Of a stretch of 64,000 bases of DNA, positions 33,768 to 44,634 are shown in pieces. A program made the translations under genes and the position numbers. The notes beneath the pieces were generated by a model, which was given only the letters and a program-made list of their open reading frames with translations, was not told where the DNA came from and ran no database searches. Source of the DNA: Erigeron canadensis (taxonomy: Eukaryota > Streptophyta > Magnoliopsida > Asterales > Asteraceae); the NCBI RefSeq assembly GCF_010389155.1, contig NC_057765.1, positions 21,222,270-21,286,269 on the forward strand, written 5' to 3'. The stretch's first letter is position 1. Each line of letters opens with the position of its first letter.

Positions 33768-34436
33768 CTAGCTATAGTACCCGCGCGTTACCGCGGGATA
33801 CGCTTTCTACATGAAAAATGTAAAATCGTAACCATGTGAAAGTTATTTAATGAAAACATGAGAATCCCAAAATTCAGTGTCAACAAAATAAAAACGAAAA
33901 CTTTATTGTGTGGCAAATTTAAAAACGCTATGTATATAAAAAGACGAATAAAAATAGTCAAAACCAAATGTTTAAAGTAAAATCGTAACCAGGTGAAAGT
34001 TATTTGATGAAAACATGAGAATCCATAAATTTAGTATCAAGAAAATAAAATTGAAAACTTTAATGTGGGGCAAAAGTTAAAAGATAGAAAACTTGTACAG
34101 TTGTACGTTCCACACATAACGTACTTGTACATTCATATAGCTTTTTAGTATATTATAAATGAGAATCCAAACATAAAGAAAATAAAAATGAAAACTTTGA
34201 TGCGGCGCAAATTTAAAAACGTTATATATAAAAAAAAATGGATGGAAATAGTTAAAACCAAATGTTTAAAAAGTAAAATCGTAACCATGTGAAATTTATT
34301 TGATGAAAACATGAGAATCCAAAATTTTAGTATCAAGAAAATAAAATCGAAAACTTTAATGTGGGGCAAAAGTTAAAAGATAGAAAACTTGTACAGTTGT
34401 ACGTTCCACACATAACGTACTTGTACATTCATATAG
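33768..34436 (-). mobile_element. Helitron 3' end (minus strand) with internal tandem repeats
   Basis: Read on the minus strand, the block ends in a GC-rich hairpin (CCCGCG/CGCGGG, 33780-33797), eight bases, then CTAG followed by T (CTAG at 33768-33771). This is the classic Helitron terminus inserted between A and T. The body holds a duplicated block of about 300 bp: the word AAAATCGTAACC recurs at about 33822, 33981 and 34277, and ACTTGTACAGTTGTACGTTC at about 34091 and 34387. Element K begins at 34437, so the Helitron is cut there. No Rep/helicase is seen, so it is non-autonomous. Confidence 0.6.
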
Positions 34437-35403
34437 TGTAAGTCCCAACTATTACTAGATGGGTGCTGAAGACACCTCTATGTCGATGGTGAGTGAACTT
34501 TGCAACACGATCAATTAATCTGGATGTGACCAGTTTGGATTGATCGTGTACCAGGTTAACTGGAATTAAGTATTAAGGTGACAGAATAATAATACATGCA
34601 ATAATATAAATGATGAGTGTATAAACTGGTGAGACAATATGTAATTTTCAAGTGTATTTTATTTATTACTTGTTTAAATAAAATACAAGGTTGTTGCGGA
34701 ACCAAGATAATACAAGAATGTAAATATCCTAACAACCCAAGAATTACAATTGATCTAAACTTGGAAATTCTCCTAAACAATCGAAACACTTAGAGTTGTG
34801 AAATGTTCCTTTTTGCGATTGAGAGAATATTGCACAAGTTCACCAATATTGCAGAATATATGTATTTGCAAAGTTGTTGAAAAAGCTTGTGCAAGGACCT
34901 CTATTTATAGTCGAAGATTGAGCATGGGGATCTCAACTTCGACGTACAAAAATGGTTGACAGCACACAAAAGTATTGTTTAAATAATCCTTTGTGTGTGT
35001 TAAATAAAGTAAGACAAAAGGTTACTTTATTCAACCACTCTACATCTTTGTACCTTTATCCAAAGACAATATCATTGTCCGGTTAAAAGGATGTAGAGTA
35101 AAAAGGTCCTCCTCGTAATTAGTGTAAAGCTTTGTAAGAGCATTTACACTGGAGGATTCTCCAGTTGATTGATCTGGTAGATTGTCAACTGGGCTTCGCT
35201 GCCATTGCCAATCTCTATCTTGCATTTGTTGTCTTTGACTTCAACTGGAAGGTCTTCAGATTCTAGTCTTCTGATCTCAACTGGAGGAAGTCATTAGTTG
35301 CTGAACCTGTACAACGCAACTGGACTTCTAATATTTCGGACAATTCCTCATGCTCTCCAGATGTCACTGGAGAGCTCCAGTTTAGCTTAAACTAGACCTA
35401 ACA
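34437..35403 (-). repeat. 3' LTR of element K (967 bp)
   Basis: In sense it starts TGTTAGGTCTAG (from 35403) and ends GGGACTTACA (at 34437), a size usual for SIRE-type LTRs. The TATA box is at 34902-34909 (inverted). By eye it carries about 11 ACTGG/CCAGT words, many as CAACTGGA or TCCAGTTG, which contain the plant MYB core CNGTTR. No partner LTR is in the window. Confidence 0.82.
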
Positions 35404-35414
35404 AATTCCCCCTA
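35404..35414 (-). promoter_or_regulatory. Polypurine tract of element K
   Basis: In sense TAGGGGGAATT directly before the LTR; primes plus-strand DNA synthesis. Confidence 0.8.
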
Positions 35415-35677
35415 ATTGTCCTGAAATATTGTCAAGTGATTTCAAACTTGTTTCTATACAAGTTTAAGTTTGAAGTACTTGTGTTTGATAAAAACTATTG
35501 AGAGTCCAAGACATTTTTATAGATCATCAAATGTCTTGGATTTTGTTTTAAAAGCTTGTAGATCCTATCAGATATCTTACTTGTGAGTTACAATCTGGCA
35601 ACTTGTATATACACATAATTTACAAATAAGTTACAAGAAAGTATACAAAATTACAAGCAGATAGATAGAAAGAAAAC

Positions 35678-36952
35678 TTAAACAGATGGCCCTTCGCCAG
35701 TTTTCCTTCTTTTTGAGACTGATGAAATTGGCTGAGTATCCTCAAGATCAAGGCCTAATCTTTCTTCAATGTTTTCCTTGAACTTGATAAGATTTTGCAA
35801 TACGTACTCCCAGCCTCTTTCAACTTTATTCTTCCTCTGTCTCCCCTCCAGCAACCTCAACGTTTCAACATGTTCGGAATGACCATACTGATGGACATCC
35901 GGGTTCTCAGTTGTCCTTTTAGGCCCACCAAAGTATTGTACCTCAACAACAAAATGCTTGGCACCAGGCTTGATTGAAACCTTAACATCAGTAATCCTGC
36001 CTCTATTGTGCCTTCGACGTTGTACATCTGACAAATATGTGCGAGCTTCAGATTCATTTGTCAGTTTGATTTTGCTCGTGCTCAGCTTTTGTGTAGCAGC
36101 TCGAATATCATCAGTTATGGGTTCAGATGGTTCTACCCAAGTCCTCAGATTTGCATCTCTTGGCAAGGTTTTTTGTTTTCTCCCTTTGGACTTGGGTGGA
36201 TTCAATACTTTGGTGACCGCCTTCTTTACCTGCTCAGTCCTCTTGAGAATCCCTTCAGACCTAATCTCTCTGGCCTTTTCCACCGATACATTCAAACACT
36301 TAGCATCCAGTTCAACCTCATCATCCTGGTAGTGTTTGTCCAGTTCAACTTCAAGCATCTCCTTTAGTGCATTGACTATTCTTGGATCTTCTTTGATCTT
36401 CTTGTATTCAACAAGTGTCAAGCCAAGGAGTTGAGCATCAGTGATATCAACAAGAGGGGTTGGAAGATTTCTTCTTGATTCGAATTGGTTCACCTTCATT
36501 TGTTTCTTCCTTTCCTTGACCAGGTATCCAACTCTTGCTAACTTCTGACTCTCGCTTTCAGTAACTGGAGGCAACAAATCGACATTGCCAGTTTCCAACA
36601 TTGGTGCATCGGTGGCCGGTTCCATAGATTCATCAGCAATGGCCTTTCCCTTATCAACACTCCCTACCACCACATCATCAAACACCTCAAACCCTTGCTT
36701 ACCAGCCTCAGTACTGGTAGCCACCACAATCTCCTTCCCTTTACTTGAAGTCTTCACAAGAGTGTGAGGGGCATGTACCGACTTTTCCCCCTTGGCAGCA
36801 TCTAGTCCCTGCCTGATGGCTTCAAAATCGGCATGACTAGAGGGCAGGCGATCTAGAGGCTGCCATGATTGCATTGTCTTGCACTCTTTGAAGACTCCAC
36901 AAAGCATGCGAACTGTCCTCCAAAGATGATTGATCTCTCGAGACTGAGTCAT
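35678..36952 (-). pseudogene. K extra ORF: C-terminal domain
   Basis: It is in the same frame as 36968-38422, separated only by TAG 36970-36968 and five codons. About 424 codons. A Lys/Arg-rich globular region includes ATQKLSTSKIKLTNESEAR and TDVKVSIKPGAKHFVVEVQYF, then a basic, KRRK-containing end (SKRRKTGEGPSV) that could act in nuclear import (inference). It ends about 260 bp before the polypurine tract. No catalytic motif is seen. The position matches the last domains of the extra ORFs of D and E0. If the TAG is read through, the extra ORF would be a single product of about 1,240 residues. Confidence 0.65.
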
Positions 36953-36967
36953 TACATTTCCACTTGT

Positions 36968-38422
36968 CTACTCTTGACTCTTTAAAATCTGTTTGAGTAT
37001 TGAGAGATCATCTGAATAGAGCCCAGTTGCAGGGACTTCCTTAACGCCTTCAGTTACACCCTCCCTTCCTTTGCCAACTTCAGTGTTCAGATCCGAAATG
37101 GGAGTTGAGTGTTCAGAGACCTTGCTGGCCAGTGTATCCAGACTGCACCTCAACCGATCAATCTCAGATGTAATAGGAGTGAGATCGACCTGGGGCGCTG
37201 CAATCTTGGTGATCTCAGACATCACCTTTTCAATCAAGTTGTTTTCACTGGCAGCCAAAGTTTCTTGGATCTTGTGACCCACTGAAGAGGCCAACTGGTG
37301 TCCAAGCGCTGTCACATCTAGGCCAGGTTTGTTACATAAATCTAGCACCTGCCTTTCAAGATTCTTAATATCAACCTCTGAAGATCTAACAGTATTGTTC
37401 AGCAGGTTGGATATTGAAGATGTGACTCCAGATTGAGTCAGTGCGAACGCCTCCCTTAAAGATGTTGCCAGTTGATTGGAGGATTCCACTAACTCGTTCA
37501 ACTTGCCAAACACCAAGTCCTCATTGGCAGAGAACTTGTTGATCCCCAGGTCAACCACTTTAATATTTTGCAAGTGATCCTTGTGGTACCTGGAGAGGGA
37601 CTTGGTGTTCCTATCAAGCGTCTTTTGAATCTCTTCCACCCTCGCGAGAAGGTTCGAGAGATCGGCTTGGAAAGACACGAATTGGCTGTCCAATGACGGA
37701 GGAGAAGATGTCACTGGACCAGCCGAAAAAGCTACAGGTGCAACTGGACGAGGTATGACAATATTTGGTTCTCCAGTTGCAGTAGCATCAGTTGATAGAA
37801 GAGGAGGGATTGTAGAAATGAAGGGAAGAGATTCAATGTGTCGTTCATGCTGAGAAAGCTCAGGTGTGAACGACGGCGACGGTGGGGTTAGGATGTGTCT
37901 ATTTCTAGGCACACCCATAGAAGAAAGTGGTTGGTGAGAGGTGAAAATTGGAGGTATTTCTAAGCTTTGTACAATAGTAGGGGAAACTGAAACATGTGGT
38001 TCTTGGGGTTGACCAAGGAGAGAAGGGAGCTGATCAAGTACAGTTGCATCAGCCATCTCCTGGTCAGATTCTGTCTCAGATGAGTCCGAAGACTCAAGCT
38101 GAAACACACCCTCATTTATGCCAAGATCCATAAATGTTGGGGGTGGCTGAACTAGATGTTCAGACTCCTGATGACCAGTTTGAGTTGCCTCAATGGTATC
38201 ATCAGTTTGAGGATCTGTTGCCGAAGCATCTTCTCCCTGGACAGAGGTGACTGGTGCCTCAACCACAACTGCTCTATCCTCAGTTGCAATATCACCGGCA
38301 GCGGCTTCAGAGACCACTATCACAGATTGTGATTGGTCAGGTGCAGCAAGTCCAGATCTTGATCTCCTGCTTTTAGAGGATCTTCTTGCTTTAGGAACTG
38401 CCTGGACTGCTGCTTCTGCCAC
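36968..38422 (-). pseudogene. K extra ORF: disordered middle and coiled coil
   Basis: 484 codons. The first third is basic then acidic (SSKSRRSRSG, later ESSDSSETESDQEMAD), the middle is rich in Pro/Ser/Thr, and residues about 250-420 carry long heptad-like helices (LSNLLARVEEIQKTLDRNTK; DIKNLERQVLDLC; EIDRLRCSLDTLASK). The start codon is not ATG because the true beginning is the upstream frame (38425-39399), joined across a one-base frameshift near 38475. It ends at TAG 36968-36970. The layout matches the D middle region. Function unknown; a multimerising structural role is a guess. Confidence 0.65.
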
Positions 38423-38424
38423 AG

Positions 38425-39399
38425 TTATGACTTCAGTAGACGAACCGGTGGGTCCCTCATTATTTTGAGGCCCGCCCAGTATTCACCAGATTGTGGTGCA
38501 TCAGTTTTAGAGAATGCAAAAATCATTCTCGGGGACATCTGGACTTCATCAGAAGTGGACACCAGGTTGTCCAGATTCCTCAACAGTTCTGGCACAGAGA
38601 ACAAGGATTGTGTGTTGTTGTACTCTTCCCTGCCCAGAATCTGAATGAAACAAAGGGACAGGAATCTTGAAAAGGGGACACAAGGACCCCTGTTGCCCTT
38701 CAGCTTGAACACCAGGCTTCTGAACAGAATACCTGCAAAATCCACCCTCAGTCCATTCCAGAGGTAGCAAGCCATCTCTGCCTGGAAGGAGTTTATCTGG
38801 TCCAATCCACCAGAACTCCCTCCCAAACTTTCCACCAAGTGGACCATAAAGAACTTCCAGGATGGTGAAAGCCCTTTCATTGTAATGGACCCCTTGGTCT
38901 TCAAAACATCCCCCTCCACCATCTCCTTATTCCCCATATCAAGGAAGACCTGGCGGAAATTAATATTGGAGGAAATCACCACTGGATTTTCATTTTGTCT
39001 CCAGTAATTGAGGTTAAGGGCTTCCCTCAATGTTTCAGTGGTGATGGTACACGGGACTGACCCATCCTTTAGAGAAAAGGAGATGGATGAGCAGTCCTCA
39101 GAAAGAGAGGCAGTGTACCAGAATTCACACAAGTAGTCATGAAATAGCTTGTGTGGATTCAAAGAGAAGGCATCGCTGAGGGGAGAAATCCGAAGAAAGG
39201 ATTGGATTCTCCCTATAAGTGAGTCAGCGGCCTGGAGCCCTTGAAGAGATGCCATTGGATTATTCGGATTTAATTTAATAAGTTTAGAACTTATGGGAGC
39301 ACCAGTGGCACGAATAACGTTTTGTGATGGAATGTACTCAGCAGTGAGTAGATTCACATCACGAGAACGAGATGAAGAAGAAGAAGATTTAGGAGCCAT
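38425..39399 (-). pseudogene. K extra ORF: N-terminal globular domain
   Basis: It starts at ATG 39399 with a Ser-rich lead (MAPKSSSSSSRSR), then a globular domain of about 280 residues with DSLIGRIQSFLRISPLSDAF, FHDYLCEFWYTASL, TTETLREALNLNYW and GLSPSWKFFMVHLVESLG. The general plan (an entry helix, a TLREAL-type helix, a WKFFMVHL helix) recalls the D N-terminal domain. I take both as one rapidly diverging family of copia-encoded accessory proteins. The last codons before TAA 38425-38427 are out of frame because of a small deletion near 38475. No signal peptide or transmembrane segment is seen. Confidence 0.68.
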
Positions 39400-40096
39400 T
39401 TGTGAATTTTGATTTAGGGTTTTGGACTTAAAGAAGAAAGAGAGAAAAGGATCTCGAATTGTGAATGATTGAAAGAGTAAATGAAGGAATTTTGAGAGAA
39501 GTAAATGAGACGGAAATTGGTGGGGGTATATATAGGCAGTAAAATATTGCCAAAATATATACGAAAGGATATTTTAGTCTCCAAAAATTTGAAATAATTT
39601 GTAAAAAGTTATTTTCCAAAATTTTGAGAATTCAAAAATATTTAATACTTCCCATCAAGCATTTAATGCTACGACGGCTGGTATTCCCACTCTCCCACTA
39701 ACTTCACCAATACCCATAAAAAGTGCAGTACATTTCAGCAAAAGTCTTGACACGTAAGACATGTCAGGTGACGTTCGTGAGTGCGAGGTTAGCACTCGAG
39801 TAACATCACGTGTCACAAGTATCCACCAAGTAAAACACAACGTTATGAAGTCTGGCTGACCACCATTTTGAGACAAGACCAAACTGGCAACCAAAAGAAA
39901 AATTTAGATGCCAGTTTCAACTGATGACCTTCAGTTGTATTTTTCAATAATTTATTTGAAAAATATTTTGAGTCTTTTTTTTTCCTAAAAATGTGATCCA
40001 TTTGATCAGTGACTAGTCTTTGAGTACATCAAGGCGTTCAATCTCCAACCAATCAAGGATCACCTGGACCATCCTCAACTGAAGGGCCTCTTCAGT
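39400..40096 (-). other. Spacer between pol and the extra ORF of K
   Basis: About 700 non-coding bases, against 2.4 kb in D. Immediately after the pol stop there is one stem-loop of the GAACGC family (39993-40063). The remainder is AT-rich, and the promoter-like TATATATA at about 39528 (sense near TATATACCCCC) lies about 120 bp before the extra ORF. That would fit an internal promoter but is only a suggestion. Confidence 0.55.
39993..40063 (-). repeat. Stem-loop with GAACGCCTT loop in K
   Basis: In sense, GTGATCC TTGAT (40063-40052) pairs with ATCAA..GGATCAC (40006-39993), and the loop contains ATTGAACGCCTTGATGTAC. It begins 34 bases after the pol stop codon. The arms differ completely from those in D and F while the loop is kept. 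Confidence 0.65.
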
Positions 40097-40498
40097 TTAA
40101 TGAGGATTTAACATACCCAGTTCACTGATGAGATGTTTAAAAGTCTTTTCATCAAGAGGTTTTGTAAAAACATCAGCTAACTGTTTATCAGTGGGGATGA
40201 AATGTATTTCAATATCTCCTTTCATAACATGATCACGAATGAAGTGATACCTGATATCAATATGCTTTGTCTTTGAGTGCATCACTGGGTTGTAAGATAT
40301 AGCAATAGCACTGGTGTTGTCACAAAAGATTGGGGTTCTTGTGAATTTCATGCCATAATCAAGTAACTGGTTTTTGATCCAGAGAATCTGGGCACAGCAA
40401 CTGGCCGCAGAAATGTATTCTGCCTCAGCAGTAGACATTGAGACCGAAGTCTGCTTCTTACTGGTCCAACTCACCAGTTTTCCCCTAGGAAATGGCAT
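40097..40498 (-). pseudogene. pol: K RNase H, C-terminal part
   Basis: The frame shows LVSWTSKKQTSVSMSTAEAEY, TPIFCDNTSAIAIS, KHIDIRYHFIRDH and LADVFTKPLDEKTF, the standard copia RNase H end, stopping at 40097. A single base lost near 40490 separates it from the preceding frame (40471-40746). Catalytic Asp and Glu residues (AEAEY, FCDN) are present. Confidence 0.85.
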
Positions 40499-40746
40499 CC
40501 ACCAGTTGTGGATTTTCTATCAATCTTACAACCTGCATGATCTGAATCTGAATAACCCATTAGATCTAACCCTGAGCCTTTGGGATACCAAAGACCAAGG
40601 CTAGGGCACCCTTTCAGGTACCTGAAAATGCGTTTAACAGCATGCAAGTGTGATTCTTTTGGATTTGCCTGAAATCTGGCACATAAACATGTTGCAAACA
40701 TTATATCTGGTCGACTGGCAGTTAAACACATCAGTGAACCAACCAT
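40471..40746 (-). pseudogene. pol: K RT connection and RNase H start
   Basis: A 91-codon frame between two one-base shifts (near 40745 and 40490). It reads [39 protein letters not shown] and YSDSDHAGCKIDRKSTTGG, which link copia RT to RNase H. The Asp of YSDSDHAG is the first RNase H catalytic residue. Confidence 0.85.
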
Positions 40747-43451
40747 TCCACGATATTCTTTTGATCCACTGGTTTTCCATTTGGGTCAGAGTCCAAATTT
40801 AATGGAGCTGAAATAGGTGTGGTTTTTGATGGGACTGAATCAAATTTGTATTTTCTCAACAAATCTCTGACATATTTTTCTTGGTTAATAAAAATACCAT
40901 CCATGGTTTGTTTGATTTGTAAACCTAAGAAAAATGTTAATTCACCCATTAAACTCATCTCATATTCTTGAGACATAATTTTCGAAAACCTTTTACACAT
41001 TCCATCATCAGTTGACCCAAATATAATATCATCAACATAAATTTGTACCAACAAGATATTGCCTTTTTCTTTCAGAATGAACAAGGTATTATCTATTGCA
41101 CCTCTTTGAAAACCATTTTTGAGAAGATGTTTAGTTAGAGTATCATACCAGGCTCTTGGGGCTTGTCGAAGACCATATAAAGCTTTGTTTAGTCTATATA
41201 CCCAATGTGGATGCTTATCATTTATGAAGCCTGGAGTCTGCGTAACATACACTTCTTCTTCCAATGTGCCATTCAGAAACGCACTTTTTACATCCATCTG
41301 GAAAACCTTGAATTGCAAGTGAGCAGCATAAGCCAAGAAAATTCTGATGGCTTCAAGTCTTGCAACTGGAGCAAAAGTTTCATCGAAATCAACACCTTCT
41401 GCTTGACAATAACCCTTGGCAACTAATCTAGCTTTGTTCCTGATAACGTTGCCATCTTCATCCATCTTGTTCCGGTAGACCCACCTCGTTCCAATGGGTT
41501 CTCTCTTTAACCCTGGAGGACAAGGAACAAGCTCCCAAACGTTGTTCCTTTCGAACTGGTTGAGTTCTTCTTGCATAGCCTCAACCCAGCTTGGATCTGC
41601 CATAGCCTCGTCAATCTTCTTCGGTTCAATCAGTGATAAGAAGGTGACGTTCAAGCATTGATCACTTGTGGCTCTTCTAGTCTGAACCCCACTATCTGGA
41701 TTGCCAATAATCTGCTCAATGGGATGAGCAGCAGTCCATTTAGTGTATTGACTAGGTTGGTATAATACAACATCAGTGCAAGACACATGACGATCTCCAA
41801 CAGATGCAGCAACTGGAGGAGGATCAGTCCAAACTACCTCAACTTCATCATCAGTGTCAACTGAAGAGTTGACATGATTATCTTCAAACAAAGGTATATC
41901 TTGAAGAACTGGGGAAGCTTGAACTGGTTCTGATGTTGTTGTGGCACGCACATCATATCCAATTACCAGTTTTTCAGGTAGGTTAAAACTGATAGAAGGA
42001 TAAAATGAGGTGTCACACACGATCTTCTTTTCCATTACTGGTTCCAAAACTTGATGTCTGGAAACATTTTCTGGTGCACTATCTGATTGATGAATTTGAT
42101 CAGATACACCAAAATCAACTGGGACAACTGAAGATAAATCAAGGGTTGGTCTTTTGTTGATTGCTTCATTTGATTCATCGAACGTGACATGAATTGTCTC
42201 ATGTACCTTTTGGAGTCTATAATTATAAACTCTATAGGCTTTTCTAATATTTGAATACCCCACAAAGACACCTTCGTCAGCTTTTGCATCAAATTTTCCC
42301 AACTGACTGGAATCGTTTAAAATGTAAACTGGACAACCAAATACATGGAAGTATCCAATATTTGGTTTACGATTCCTGAGGACTTCATAGGCAGTCTTCT
42401 TGTGTCTCTTGACATAAACTGACCGGTTTTGGGTGTGACATGCAGTTGCCACAGCTTCAGCCCAAAAACAGGTGGGAAGACCAGATTCATATAACATACT
42501 TCTTGCAGCTTCAATCAATGTGCAATTCTTCCTTTCAACCACACCATTTTGTTCTGGAGAACGAGCTGACGAAAAGTTTTGAGAAATGCCAGTGTCAGTG
42601 CAAAATGTCTCCAATTCTTTATTCATGAATTCTGTACCATTATCACTTCGCAAACGACACACTTTCTTGGTATACTTGAGCTCAATTCGCTTGATGAGAG
42701 AGATAATTTCACCAGATGCATCACTCTTTAATCTGATAAATATCACCCAACAAAATCTGGTGTATTCATCGACCACAACTAAAGTGTATCTCTTACCAGC
42801 TTTAGTTTGAACATTCACTGGACCAAAAAGATCCATATGAAGCATGTGAAGAGGTTCAGTGATGCTGAAATTCTGCCTGGTCTTAAAACTGGCTCTTTTC
42901 TTTTTGCCCATTTCACACCCTGGACATGGCTTCTCCTTTTTAAAGGAAAACAGGGGTATCCCATCAACCAGTTGCTTTCTTGACAACTTATTAATATTTT
43001 TGAAGTTAAGATGGGATAATCGTTTATGCCACAGCCAGTTGGTGTCCTCATCAGCCTTGACATAGAAACAATGCTCTTTTGGAGCAGGCTCCATGTTCAT
43101 CATGTACACATTCCCTTTTCTTGGTGCAATCATGACTACCTTCCAATCCTTGTTAAAAACAGTGCCTTGAACAATGTCGAACAGTACCCTATATCCATCA
43201 TCACAAAGTTGACTGACACTTATCAGGTTATATTTCAAACCATTAACAAATGCAACCTTAGTGAACTTAATCTGCCCATTGTCAACAACACCATATCCCT
43301 CAGTTTTCACACTTCCATCATTACCAAATGTCACCGCTGGTCCATCGCAGACAGTGAATTCTTCCAGCAGGGGCTTACATCCGGTCATAGTCCGGCCAGC
43401 TGCGCTGTCCAGATACCAAATATTCTTCTTACGATCGCCCTGCACACCCAA
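40731..43451 (-). pseudogene. pol: K pol: protease, integrase and reverse transcriptase
   Basis: A 906-codon open frame. The protease region reads [13 protein letters not shown] (residues about 12-24), with DSA in place of the usual catalytic DSG. GAG-pre-integrase zinc ([12 protein letters not shown] ... [11 protein letters not shown]) and the rve core follow, with the triad in [17 protein letters not shown] and [10 protein letters not shown]. After a variable linker comes RT, with [26 protein letters not shown] and [10 protein letters not shown]; all catalytic Asp are kept. A one-base loss near 40745 ends the frame. This is the best preserved copia pol in the window. Confidence 0.9.
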
Positions 43452-43459
43452 GTAATTGA

Positions 43460-43994
43460 TTAGTTATTTTTGTGAACCCATCTTTTCTTGATGGGTCCAC
43501 TGGACTTCTTTTGAGAAGTCCCAGGTACTTGACTGGGTGTTGAACTGGATGAGGAAACTGGAGGGTTCTCTCCAATTTCCGGAGTGAAGACAATTGGTTT
43601 TAGTGGAACATTGACCTCCTTTTTCTTTTCAATGTTTGCTCCTTTCTGAGTAGATTGTTTCATCTTTTGTTTTTGAGAAGGTGTTTTGACATTTTGTTTT
43701 TCAACAGAGGAGAATGCACTTCCTTCCAGATTTTTAATTCTGGCAGTACAACTCTGTACCTGCCTTGACAAAATTTGGAGTTGATTCTCCATTTTTAACA
43801 AAATGTTCTTTTCATCAGGCTGCTGGCTTTTGGACTTTGGCTCAGCGGGGGTTTTAGTCTTTAGAGTTGAGGACTCACTTGACTTATGAGGTAAAGGATT
43901 ATCACCAGATTCCTTTTTAACTGGAGCTTTAGCCTTCTTGGCTCCAGTTTTGACCTCAACAGGGTTGGTCTTAGTGGATTCAGATTTGATAGTG
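43460..43994 (-). pseudogene. gag: K gag, C-terminal fragment
   Basis: Open in one frame from the junction with B (about 43994) to the TAA at 43460; only the last 113 codons begin at a start-like codon. It is Lys/Ser/Thr/Pro-rich, with a coiled-coil stretch (LLKMENQLQILSRQVQSCTARI), and ends KKRWVHKNN. It precedes pol by 8 bases and is not in the pol frame, so pol would need a frameshift or another route. The zinc knuckle and capsid parts are missing, having been cut off by the B/K junction. Confidence 0.7.
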
Positions 43995-44634
43995 CCTGAA
44001 ACTCTAAAGGTTTCCTTTGGTTGTCTGCATATTTCTTCTGTCTATCTCTTGCCTTTAGGAGGTTCTCCTTGATTTGAGTAACTCTTTCGGTAGTTTCGAG
44101 AATGATTTCTGGACCTATCAGTTGCATGTCCCCGACTTCGTGCCATGCAAGCGGGGATCGACATTTTTTCCCATACAAAACCTCAAAAGGCGGACACCCA
44201 ATATTTGCATGATAACTGTTGTTATATGAGAATTCGACTAGTGGGAGGTGAGCATCCCAACTTCCTCCAAAGTCTATGACACAGGCTCTTAGCATGTCTT
44301 CTAGTGTCTGAATCGTTCTCTCACTCTGTCCGTCTGTTTGCGGATGGTAGGCTGTGCTCATATCGATTCGCGTTCCCAAGGCTCGTTGCAACGATTTCCA
44401 AAATCCTGAGGTAAACCGGCTATCTCTATCACTAATGATTAACACTGGAACGCCGTGTTTAGCTACAATCTCCTTAAGATACAGACGCGCGTACTGTTCC
44501 ATTGAGTAATCTTCCCGTATGGGTATGAAATGCGTTGACTTGGTTAGTTGATCCACCACTACCCATATTGCATCCTTACCACTACTTGTTCTTGGTAACT
44601 TTGTAACAAAATCCATAGTAATCTTCTCCCACTT
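43995..44634 (-). pseudogene. pol: B integrase core and GPY region, truncated
   Basis: It follows TAG 44635-44637 in the same frame. The rve core is complete with the triad in [15 protein letters not shown] and DGQSERTIQ. Coding identity with A ends at KPLEFQ; the following residues to 43861 are K gag sequence read in a foreign frame and are not part of the protein. The truncation removes the GPF module and the chromodomain. Confidence 0.88.

Larger units (their letters stand above)
34437..43994 (-). mobile_element. Element K: SIRE-type copia, nearly open pol, 5' end lost
   Basis: On the minus strand the order is gag C-terminus (43994-43460), pol (43451-40097), short spacer with one stem-loop, extra ORF (39399-35678), polypurine tract (35414-35404) and 3' LTR (35403-34437). 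The gag N-terminus and 5' LTR are missing, because the element is joined to truncated Ty3 element B at about 43995. Only a few frameshifts and one stop are seen across about 8 kb, so K is much younger than D. The words ACTGG and CCAGT are strikingly frequent throughout it. Confidence 0.88.

Noticed and set aside
35958..36332. 124-codon plus-strand frame
   Set aside because: Antisense shadow of the K extra ORF C-terminal part.
43026..43463. 145-codon plus-strand frame
   Set aside because: Antisense shadow of K pol near the protease.
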